Positions 55,111-64,000 of a stretch of DNA of 64,000 nucleotides are shown in pieces (positions within the stretch are counted from its first letter, which is position 1; each line of letters opens with the position of its first letter). The DNA comes from Neopestalotiopsis rosae (taxonomy: Eukaryota; Ascomycota; Sordariomycetes; Amphisphaeriales; Sporocadaceae), in contig JALGAS010000003.1 in NCBI GenBank assembly GCA_023078685.1, positions 5,828,001-5,892,000 of the forward strand, read 5' to 3'. The notes below the pieces were generated by a model that did not search any database, was not told the DNA's origin, and was given only the letters and a program-made list of their open reading frames with translations. A program made the position numbers and the translations under genes.

Positions 55111-57460
55111 ATGGGTTCAACGGCAAAGACCGACGTCCAGATCATGAGTCTGGAGACAGGCTCATGGGACACCGAGAATGAGGAGAAGGCTCGACGTATT
55201 GCTGAGGAAGATCTCAATCGAGGCCACAAACAGGTGAGGCGAACGTATTCTTGGATTTTGGTATTCTGGCTAATCACGTCAATCGACCAGCACTACAAAG
55301 GATTCATCCTGCTATGGCTTGCCTGGCAGAGTACCGGCGTGATCTACGGTGATATCGGTACCAGCCCGCTATATGTGTACAGCTCCACATTCACATCTCA
55401 ACCATCGTGGGATGACTTAGTCGGCGCTCTGTCGATTATCATTTGGTCTCTGACCCTCATCGTCTCCGTCAAATACTGCCTCATTGTCCTTAGAGCCGAC
55501 GATGATGGCCAAGGCGGCACATTCGCTCTCTACTCCCTACTGGCACGATATGCCAATATCGTTCCCCGAGACCCGAACAAGTCCAGCGTGGTCCATCTGT
55601 CTCGACACAAAACCAACGAGCTCCGACCCGATAGCAGAACATTTCGGTCCTTTATCGAGAAGAGCGCCTTCTCAAAGGCAATTCTCAAGCTCTTTGGTGT
55701 TCTTGGTGTGTCAATGGTCATGGCAGATGGCATGTTGACTCCGGCCCAGTCGGTCCTCGGCGCCATCCAAGGCATTAAGGTCATCAACCCGGATCTGGGC
55801 ACGAGTACCATCGTTGGAGCGTCTTGCGCCATCCTCATCGCTCTTTTCCTGATTCAGCCATTTGGTACCTCAAAGGTCGGCACGGCCTTTGCCCCGATCG
55901 TTATCATTTGGCTCCTCTTCAACCTCTGCTGTGGTATCTACAACTTGGCGCTTTATGACTACACGGTTCTGAAAGCGTTTAGTCCATACTTTGCATTCAA
56001 CTATCTCATCAGAAATGGAGAGGACGGTTGGCGGTCATTGGGTGGTTTGCTCTTGGCCTTCACTGGTGTCGAAGCACTGTTCGCAGACATTGGAGCTTTT
56101 GGCAAGCGAGCGATCAACCTCTCCTGGTTCTGTCTTGCCTATCCATGTCTCCTCTTTGCCTATGCCGGCCAGGCAGCTTACATCTCTGCCGACGCGACCG
56201 AAACTGCCTTCACGAACCCATTCTTCTACACGGTCCCACCGGGAAGCTTCTACTTTTCCATGGTTATTGCGATACTGGCGGCGATCGTTGCCAGTCAGGC
56301 TATGATCACGAGTTCGTTCCAGCTGCTTTCTCAGATCATGAGACTCAGTTACTTCCCTCACATCAAAACCGTACACACGAGCCAAAGATTCCACGAGCAA
56401 GTCTACATGCCCCTGGCCAACTGGCTCCTCATGATTGGAACCGTCATAGTCACGGCCGTCTACAATAATGTGAGTTGATTCGCGATACTATTACATTTCA
56501 TCAAAGCTGACTTTGAAATAGACCACCAGTCTCGGCAACGCATACGGTGTTTGTGTCATCATCACCACTTTCATCACCACTTGCATGGTCTCATTCGTTG
56601 CTATAATCGTCTGGAAAGTCCCATCGCCGATTGTCGTATTCCTCTTTTTGGTGTTTGGAGCGCTTGATGGCGCATACATTTCCTCTGTACTACTAAAGAT
56701 CCCCGACGGTGCCTGGTTCAGTCTGGTCCTGGCCGTCATCCTAGGGTCAGTCTTTGTGCTCTGGCGGTGGGGCAAGGAGCGACAGTGGGCGGCCGAGGGC
56801 AAAGAGAGCCTCACCGCGTCGCGTCTCTTCAACTCGTCGGCATCCACCACCAGCCTCTCGGCGGACTTTGGCGGTGGTGCTGTCAGGACGGCGCCCGGCC
56901 TGGGCATCTTCTTTGACAAGGTCGGCGCCGGCGACGACGTCATACCAAAGGTGTTTACCCAGTTCGTCCGCAAGTTCCACTCGCGCCCCGAGGTCGTCGT
57001 CTTCTTCCACCTGCGCACGCTCACCGTTCCCACGGTCCCCGTGGGCGAGCGCTTCATCATCACCCGAGTTCATCAGCTCCGGTCCTGCTATCGCATCACG
57101 CTGCGCCACGGATACACGGACGAGGTTCTCACCACGGATCTTCGCCAGGTTATTGTCGAGCAGCTCAACGACTTTGTGGTGCGCATGGGCAAGCAGGTGG
57201 GTGGTCAACCAGACCAGTCTGCCTTGATACAAGATGAACTTCGCCGACTCACCGCGGCCGGACAATCCGAGCTGATATATGTGCTCGGCAAACAAATGAT
57301 GCGCCCGCGCCAGGTCCAGAGCAGCTTGGTCAAGAGATCAGTTCGCCAAATGTTCTTGGGAATGTTCTTGTGGCTGCGGGAGAATACGAGAGCCAAGCTC
57401 GCGGACCTCGATATAGATCCTGACAATCTCGTTGAAGTTGGCTGGGTCAATCACATTTAA
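55111..57460 (+). CDS. HAK1: HAK/KUP-type high-affinity K+ transporter
   Basis: Predicted 746 aa from exons 55111-55233, 55291-56469 and 56522-57460. Plasma-membrane K+ uptake, in fungi usually K+-H+ symport expressed under K+ starvation. The family signature GVIYGDIGTSPLYVY lies at about residues 57-71, immediately after the first intron; further conserved blocks are DDDGQGGTFALYSLL, VMADGMLTPAQSVLGAI, FTGVEALFADIGAFG and TTSLGNAYG (rebuilt across intron 2). About 12 membrane helices occupy residues 50-560; a cytosolic C-terminal domain follows. Intron 1 is 57 nt and has no in-frame stop, so an unspliced transcript would still be translatable. The 3' part is much GC-richer than the 5' part. 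It is divergent from the relic and kinase upstream. Confidence 0.92.
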
Positions 57461-58098
57461 ACATTGGCGGCTCCTGGATCCAGCTGTCTGTAGAGGGAAG
57501 GAGGAGGGGTTTAGGGGACTTGGAGTTTGTAGTATAGAGTAGTTCTGCCCAGCTTACCTAACAAAGCCTGATCTCCTTCCTACTCCCATTCTCGTTCACC
57601 AAGCGATATTTCCCTTTTCGTTTCTGACACATTGATGATATGACTCTTCAGAGAAATTAAGATTGTTGTGTTCCATGATCGTATTTGGTTGGTGATGGTG
57701 GTGCGAATGATGATGCAACATAAGCCTAAGCCGCTACAAATCTGCCCCGGCTGGCTGCCTAGCGGCCTAGATCAGCGCCTCATAGAAGTCAGCTACAGGG
57801 CACTTTCGGTGCTTGTTAGCCTGAAAGATCCCGACGCGATGGCAACCCCGGGCCGTTGGACGCTAAAAGAGATTTAGCTTCCAGCATCGCCCGCTAACCC
57901 GCATCCACGATCTCATCCCTTCAGCTGCGGCGTAGATCTCTTCTCTCTTGAGCTTTCTCGTCTGAAGTCCAAGGTCCCGTTTTGCCCGTCCAACTATCAG
58001 ACTGTGAAAGCCGAAGCCGGCGCAAGGTCTCGTATCTATGTCCAGACGTCCGCAAGCTCTGTCGTACCCTCTCATCTGCATCAGGCGCGTCACTCCCA
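57461..58098. other. Intergenic region, no supported gene
   Basis: About 0.64 kb between the HAK and Zn2Cys6 genes. A minus-strand frame at 57863-58312 overlaps the regulator 5' end and has no motif. Confidence 0.4.
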
Positions 58099-60964
58099 AT
58101 GTCTGAGGCGGGAACGCACGGGCCAACATGGGATGCTGCGCGACGTCCAGTGCCGAGCGGCACCTCGACAAATGCAACGTCTCCTGCATCTTCGCTGTCC
58201 CGAGGCAATGAGTTGTCGGAAGATGCAGCGCATAAGTTCCCTGAAAGGTTCGAGCCTCAGGATGGACCCAGCAAACCACTACCTCGAAAACGGCGGCGAA
58301 CCACCAAAGCATGCGATGATTGCCGCCGAAAGAAAATCAAATGCGACGGGAAGCGTCCATGTTCGAGCTGCGCAGACTTCAACTCTGGTGGGATACTTAT
58401 CCTCAGTAGCCCGGCCTTTGATATTTATCATAGCTAATCATTGGACAATTAGATTGCACATATGCCAGGGTGACTGGCCAAGAGGAACAGGCTAGGTCTA
58501 GAGAAGCAGACTCCAAACCCAGTGATGTAGAGACATTGGAGAAGAAACTGCAAGCTGCTGAATCGCTCTTACGTCGGATCTTGCCTCAGGTTGATCTAGG
58601 CAATCCCGACTCTGTAGCCGCTTCTTCACAGACTCTGCAGTCTAGGCCAATGCTGCGCCCGACTCCACGAAAGGGAACATCTCCAATCAGCGCCCCCACC
58701 GAGTCTGCAGGCGAACGTGGCAGATTCATCACCTTGCGCGATCGTGTCGGTCACTTGGATTTGACTGAAACTGGAGAATACGATTTCCATGGCTCATCAT
58801 CGGGAGCTGCCTTCTTGAGTCAGATTGCTCAGCAGTTTCCGGGCCTCTTTCGGTATGATACCAGGCTACCGTTTCTGCCTCAGTCGCCCTCATCTTTCCG
58901 AATCGAAACAACGCAGCATCATGGTCATGCTGCATCATCATCGTGGCAGACCAAGGACGACTTCTTGGAATTGCCAGTGAGACAGCTAGCACAAGATCTC
59001 TGCGATTACTCCTTTAGTCGAGCTTCGTGTATCCTGAGAGTTGTTCACGCGCCCTCGTTTTGGAGATCCTTCGAGCGCCTATACCAGGAAAGACCTCAGA
59101 GATTCACACTCGAACAACGCCGCTTTGTCGGACTACTATTCTCTGTCATGGCTCTGGGTTCTATGTATGATGTTGATGAGAATGATCCGACCAATCCTGA
59201 CCATTATGCTGTTGCCATGCAGCGAGGGTATGTGTTCTCTGTTGGATAGCTTCCAAGCGTCCGGAAATCCTGTACTGAGTATCGCTGACTCGTGCTTTCT
59301 CGCTAGACATAATTACTATAAATCAGCAAGACATTATCTTGGAGATATAACCGAGTGTTCTGATACGACATCATTACAGGCCATGGCATTCATCATTCAA
59401 TTTCTCCAGGCCACTGGTAACCTGAATGGTTGTCATACTTTTGTTGGCATTGCCCTACGCTCAGCTTTGCGCATGGGTCTTCACCGTCATTTTCCACATA
59501 CATCCAAGGCACCGATCGTGGATGAGACCAGGAGAAGAGTCTTCCATACTATTCGTCAAATGGACATTTACCTGTCTACTACCCTTGGACTTCCGTTGCC
59601 CCTGCAAGACAAAGACATTGATCAGGCCTGGCCAACCGAAGTGGATGATGAATATATCACAGAGAGTACCATCAAGAAGCCCCCACATGGTCGTCCGTCT
59701 TTTCTAGAGGCATCCAACGCACATGCTAGATTGATGCGAATTCTTGCCAAAGTTGTTGATCACCTCTATCCGCCCACTGGGGCAGACCGGGAATCCACAG
59801 ACATGACATACATGATAAGTGTTGCCAAGATTAGAGAGCTGGAAGAGGATCTCCATAGCTGGCATGAAAGTCTGTCTCCTATCTGGCGTCCGGGACCAGA
59901 GGAGAACTTGGAGATTGCCCGGTACGTTATCCTAACTCGCCTTATGAGAATTGGTATCTTCAACGAAAGACGCAATAGAAGACGTCCCTGGTTCTCGAAC
60001 AGCGAAAGTGGTGCTAACGTTTGTTTCGTCCTAGTATCAAAGTCCTTCTCCGGTTTGCCTATGCTCATGTTCAAATGATGCTATACAGGCCCTTTCTCCA
60101 ATATTACTCCCAGCAGACATCAACAGTGAATACGGTAGACGAACGGTACTTTGCGCTTGCAACTGCTGGTATCAATGTGTGCCGAAATATCGTCCATATT
60201 GGCTTGGAAATTCGAAAGCAGGCTGTTCTGATCGGTCCCTACTGGTTCATCACATATACACAATTCTTTGCAGTTCTCAGCCTCCTACTGTATGTACTGA
60301 ACAATCAAGACCAGCCCGGGGTATTGGACCTTTTCGCCGACGCCAAGCTGGGCAAGGACTGCATTGCTGGTCTGACCCAGAGGAGTCTTGCCGCCGATAG
60401 GGTCACCACAGCTTTGAATGTAAGTCAACACAGGTGTTCTTGTACTGTTGTGCAACGAGTGCTAACAGCCAGCAGTCACTTTTTGATCACCTACCTGATC
60501 GCTTCAAAACAAAAGCACAAGCAACGAATCCGATCCCTACACTAATCTCTGCAGAGACCATCCCCAAGCCTCAAACGCCAGTCTTTCTACAGGCTATACT
60601 CAACTTCCCAGAAAGCCATCAAAGATGGTCTTCTGATACGGTCCAACCTCCTGATAGCGCATCACCTGGAGTAAACACAGCAACTTCTAGTCATGGCTCG
60701 GGTAACTACATGTCGAGGCCTCCTCAATACGATGTACCCTCCAGTCTCATGGACTTTCCCATCGAAGATCCATTCGCATATCCATTACTTCCCGGCGTTA
60801 GCCTTGCTGACAACACTTTTGCGGCTTTACCCGAAGATTCCTTACAACTACCTATATTTGATGCCAACATGAACATTGAAGGCCAGCTTTTGCACCTCAA
60901 TAATATTCACTTTCCATCGCCATTCCCATCGGCTACAAACGAGATGAGATATCAGGCTTATTGA
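58099..60964 (+). CDS. Zn2Cys6 transcription factor with fungal-specific TF domain
   Basis: Predicted 850 aa from exons 58099-58387, 58453-59227, 59307-59921, 60035-60419 and 60476-60964; phases close. DNA-binding domain: C72, C75, C82, C88, C91 and C98 (ACDDCRRKKIKCDGKRPC, SSCADFNS/DCTY), the last cysteine supplied by the first splice, preceded by basic PRKRRR. A coiled-coil linker (VETLEKKLQAAESLLRRIL) suggests dimerisation. The middle homology region spans about 230-640 (ALRMGLHR, DETRRRVFHTIRQMDIYLS). The C-terminus is Ser/Pro-rich and likely activating. The first ATG in frame is 58099; the frame is open further 5' but without ATG. Exon 5 may alternatively begin at 60473. Targets unknown; adjacency to HAK makes the transport cluster a candidate. 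Confidence 0.88.
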
Positions 60965-61278
60965 TAGGGCTTGAGAACAGTCTTTATCACCGTGCAAAAC
61001 TGAAATCGACACGGTCTTGGCACGCTCACCCCTCCCATCTAGAATTTCTCATTTGATGTCGCATTGCAGCGAGCGCCTTGACCTAATTGCGGCATTGCTG
61101 CCGTAAATCATGCATGCGACGGTCGCCTGGTCCGCGTGGTTCGCAACAATGCAGAGCTTGCCATGGCATTTTAGTCCGGGCGTTCTCAATAGCGTCTGCC
61201 CATTTCAACTAACTTCATCTATGTCTGATCGGTCATCCTCCCAAAGACAATTACAATATCTTATCATCTACTGAGAAC
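60965..61278. other. Short intergenic region
   Basis: About 0.31 kb, end of the regulator gene and promoter of the HET gene; nothing else recognised. Confidence 0.4.
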
Positions 61279-63882
61279 ATGGCTCAAGGCGGGCCGGAAT
61301 GCCACATTTGCAAACATTGCGTTAAAACACCTCTGAACTTCCAAATCACCAAACGGACTGGAGTTGTAAACTTTGGAATATGGAAACAACAATTTGCCAG
61401 CTCATCAGATTTGCAGAAGCTCAGAAATTACTCTGGTCTGGAGGATTTCCTTCGAGCTCAGTTGCGATCTTTTGTCTGGTTTGCCTCTTTTACTCCAAGT
61501 GACATCTCAGACGGCGCCAATGACGGCTGTCTTCTGTTGCAATACATCCACGATCGCATCGGAGACACCCTCGCGGCATTTCCGAATCAGCTAGAGAGCC
61601 ATGTTGAGCCTATGGACCCGCACAAACCATTTGCTGAGCTCTTCGACTGGCGCCGAAAACCAACGTACTCACCATTTGGCCGGTTTTTTGCCTGGTTCTG
61701 CAGGATAGTGCGTCACGCATTTATCAAAGTCTTTGGCTCTCGCCAAAGCACGGAAAAGCGCGTGGAAGACAAGATCCTCATCTTTATCGAACCTCAAACC
61801 GGCCAATACCAGTCCACATTTCGCTTTCGCTGGTTCGTTACACCTTACCGACCATTTTACGCAATGCATTTTCAGGCACCAGAAGCACGGAGGGGATGCC
61901 ATATCGCGGACGACTGGGTCAACGTGGACCCATTCCAGGTTATCGTTTCTCCAAAGTCTCAACATGAGATTCATTTCCCTCGCCCTATGAACTATCAGCC
62001 CGGCCACATTGAATTTCTAGCGTTTGCTAAGGGCCTATTTGCGACTAGCCGCGAAGAAGACGTCTCCAAGCCACCAAGCTCATCAAACACGCAACCTATC
62101 ATGCCATCAAGACTTCTCAAAGTCGATGTTGATGCGAACAATGAGCCCACAAAAGTATGTTTGCTGGAGACTGGGCTTATGCCAGAAAGTGTGTTGTTCG
62201 TGGCTTTGTCATATTGCTGGGGCGGACCTCAGCAACTTCGACTGATGAATGAGACCAAGTCCCAGCTGATCGCAGGCATCTCGGTTGATTCTCTACCCAG
62301 GACACTGAAGGATGCTACGATTGTGACAGCTCATCTAGGGATACCATACTTGTGGATTGACGCTTTGTGTATCATTCAGGATGATTCCCAAGATTTGCAC
62401 AAAGAACTGGCCTTGATGCCAATGATCTATAGGAACGCAGCTATCACCATCGTTGCCTCAAGGGCGAAATCGGTTACTGAAGGATTTCTCCACAAGCGTC
62501 TGCCATTCAAGGACACAGCAGAAACTTCTTTCGCTTTACCATGTATTGAGCCTTGCGATGAATCTCACGGTGACATACAAATTGAACCTGCCCAAATCTT
62601 TCCGGTCGGTGATCTAATAGGTTATGAATCACCAGATCTTCTTCTACGCGAGGGCGACGAAGATGGTATTCCACCAAACCCATTGATATCGCGTGCGTGG
62701 ACCTACCAGGAGCGGGCCCTGTCGCCGAGGGTAATAGACTTTGGTCTATACGGAACTCGATGCCGCATCTTGGATCACGAGGATGGATCTGAGTTTATCA
62801 GAAGTGATGGGTGGAAGGACATTGACTGGACAAATGAGCCAAAGCCCCCGAATATGTGCTTGCGTATGATAGAGTCAAGGCCAACCGCCATCAACACATG
62901 GCAGGTCATAGTGGGTCACTTCACAAGCCTCAATCTTACGTTTCCTTCTGATCGCCTACCTGCGATTTCCGCGTTCGCACACTTTTTTTGTCCCGCCTTC
63001 GGTGGTGCACAAGACTATGCCGCAGGGATCTGGAAAAGCACAATGCCCCTCGGCCTTCTATGGCAGACACACAAGCTTGGGAATACGACGCTTGATGGTA
63101 AACCCGACGACAAAAGCCTGTTACCGACCTGGTCGTGGGCCACTCTGACTTCCTCGATTGGGTATCCCCATAGTATTGCAGAGGACGTGCTCCGCGCAGA
63201 CCAGAGTGCAGAGCTCATCGAGTGTAAGGTGCAGCTTGAATCCGATCAGGTGCAATTTGGCAGCGTGACGGAAGGCACGTTGCGGATGCGTGGTAGGCTT
63301 CGACCGGTACGCCTTTCCCTTAAACAAGACACAGATTTAGGCTTCGATTGGCCATTCTTCGATGAGACCCGAAAACAGCAGAAGCTGCGCTATACCCGAA
63401 TAATTACGAATATGAATCAGGCCGACCCTGAAGACAGAGGCTTGCACAAGCGTGAATATGATCACAAAAGTCGCGCATTCCGCGATTTTAAGCTTCCAAT
63501 TGCTGTTACGACGGATCGAGAGCATGATGCCATGGAATCAATGATTGGCGACTCATCGTCAGTATTTGCTCTTCCAATAGCATCTATACCAACCAACATA
63601 TCACCTGCGCCTAGCAACGAAGGTGTAGAAGTTGAAGAATTACCTCCTACCGTTGAGTATGGGATTCCCGAGATGTACAGTATCCGGCCGGTTTACGGAT
63701 TGCTGCTCTTGCAACAGAGCGAGAACGTTTATAAGAGGGTAGCACTCTTCAGAACACTCAGGTTCAACCTTGAGAAACTTGTACTTGAAGGCCCCTTGGA
63801 AGTGGAAGAGGCTGCGGACTGGTTTAAAGAGCAGCATGAGTGGTTGGGCGCCGGAGAAGTTCGGGAATTTTCGATTATTTGA
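61279..63882 (+). CDS. HET-domain (heterokaryon incompatibility) protein
   Basis: Predicted 867 aa, intronless. The HET domain starts near residue 308 with FVALSYCWGG, followed by LWIDALCIIQDD, MIYRNAAITIVAS and the SRAWTYQERALSPR block near 475, all three family blocks present. HET domains trigger cell death after fusion of genetically unlike hyphae and act more widely in fungal immunity. N-terminal CHICKHC may be a small metal-binding site; a region before the HET domain (LRSFVWFASFTP, RFRWFVTPYRPFY) has no family I recognise. No NACHT or repeat domain is attached. Such genes are typically variable between strains and enriched in accessory regions. Confidence 0.9.
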   Translation: MAQGGPECHICKHCVKTPLNFQITKRTGVVNFGIWKQQFASSSDLQKLRNYSGLEDFLRAQLRSFVWFASFTPSDISDGANDGCLLLQYIHDRIGDTLAAFPNQLESHVEPMDPHKPFAELFDWRRKPTYSPFGRFFAWFCRIVRHAFIKVFGSRQSTEKRVEDKILIFIEPQTGQYQSTFRFRWFVTPYRPFYAMHFQAPEARRGCHIADDWVNVDPFQVIVSPKSQHEIHFPRPMNYQPGHIEFLAFAKGLFATSREEDVSKPPSSSNTQPIMPSRLLKVDVDANNEPTKVCLLETGLMPESVLFVALSYCWGGPQQLRLMNETKSQLIAGISVDSLPRTLKDATIVTAHLGIPYLWIDALCIIQDDSQDLHKELALMPMIYRNAAITIVASRAKSVTEGFLHKRLPFKDTAETSFALPCIEPCDESHGDIQIEPAQIFPVGDLIGYESPDLLLREGDEDGIPPNPLISRAWTYQERALSPRVIDFGLYGTRCRILDHEDGSEFIRSDGWKDIDWTNEPKPPNMCLRMIESRPTAINTWQVIVGHFTSLNLTFPSDRLPAISAFAHFFCPAFGGAQDYAAGIWKSTMPLGLLWQTHKLGNTTLDGKPDDKSLLPTWSWATLTSSIGYPHSIAEDVLRADQSAELIECKVQLESDQVQFGSVTEGTLRMRGRLRPVRLSLKQDTDLGFDWPFFDETRKQQKLRYTRIITNMNQADPEDRGLHKREYDHKSRAFRDFKLPIAVTTDREHDAMESMIGDSSSVFALPIASIPTNISPAPSNEGVEVEELPPTVEYGIPEMYSIRPVYGLLLLQQSENVYKRVALFRTLRFNLEKLVLEGPLEVEEAADWFKEQHEWLGAGEVREFSII

Positions 63883-64000
63883 GAGTGTAAGATCATATCA
63901 TTGAAAAGAGAACAGTAAGGTCCTGCAGTGCGCCAATCGTCTGAAGAGAGTATTGCATTGCACAAACAACTTTGATATAATGATTTTCAAAAGCAGGCTT

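Noticed and set aside
56747..57295. Antisense 182-codon frame opposite the HAK 3' region, and a plus-strand +1-frame Ser-rich reading
   Set aside because: Both are shadows of the GC-rich HAK exon 3; composition is unnatural and no motif is present.
1..64000. CRISPR arrays, rRNA genes, intact transposons
   Set aside because: No regularly spaced repeats, no rRNA-like sequence, and no transposase, integrase or reverse transcriptase motifs were seen; the RNase H-domain gene stands alone and is not part of a retroelement.

Overview
This is a nuclear segment from a filamentous ascomycete (Pezizomycotina, most likely Sordariomycetes; I cannot name the genus). The evidence is many short introns of about 45-105 bp with GTRNGT donors and CTRAY branch points, a tRNA-Ile(AAT) with an intron, and typical fungal families: HET domain, Zn2Cys6 regulator, ENA Na+-ATPase, HAK and TRK K+ transporters, MARVEL protein, fungal GH51 and bicupin quercetinase. 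Exon joins were placed by eye from splice motifs, frame and family motifs; there is no transcript evidence.

Layout. 1-5.6 kb: an anion permease running off the left edge and an uncharacterised membrane protein. 6.4-13.9 kb: enzymes (nitroreductase, secreted quercetin dioxygenase, aldo/keto reductase, secreted GH51 arabinofuranosidase), an accessory set suited to plant material but not a clear pathway. 15.4-19 kb: an RNase H-domain protein, tRNA-Ile, tRNA-Lys and an unknown protein. 21-41 kb: a Golgi-type glycosyltransferase with a PAN domain, a MARVEL protein, several small secreted proteins (one with 12 cysteines and an internal duplication), a secreted beta-propeller, a repeat-containing protein with a Q/P/Y-rich tail, a class I glutamine amidotransferase and an F-box protein, separated by long gene-poor gaps.

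The most notable part is 42.5-57.5 kb. Within 15 kb lie an ENA-type Na+/K+ efflux ATPase, a membrane acyltransferase-3 protein, a compact TRK K+ transporter, a HAL4/SAT4-like kinase (in yeast this kinase family controls Trk), and a HAK/KUP K+ transporter. A Zn2Cys6 regulator and a HET-domain protein follow. This looks like a physical cluster for alkali-cation uptake, efflux and control. It is flanked and interrupted by gene relics, an AT-rich block and perfect inverted repeats; one hairpin overlaps the stop codon of the kinase gene.

One method point: several long single-frame readings end or start wrongly. I corrected the anion permease C-terminus, the C-terminus and N-terminal exons of the kinase, all ten TRK exons, and non-ATG starts of several genes.
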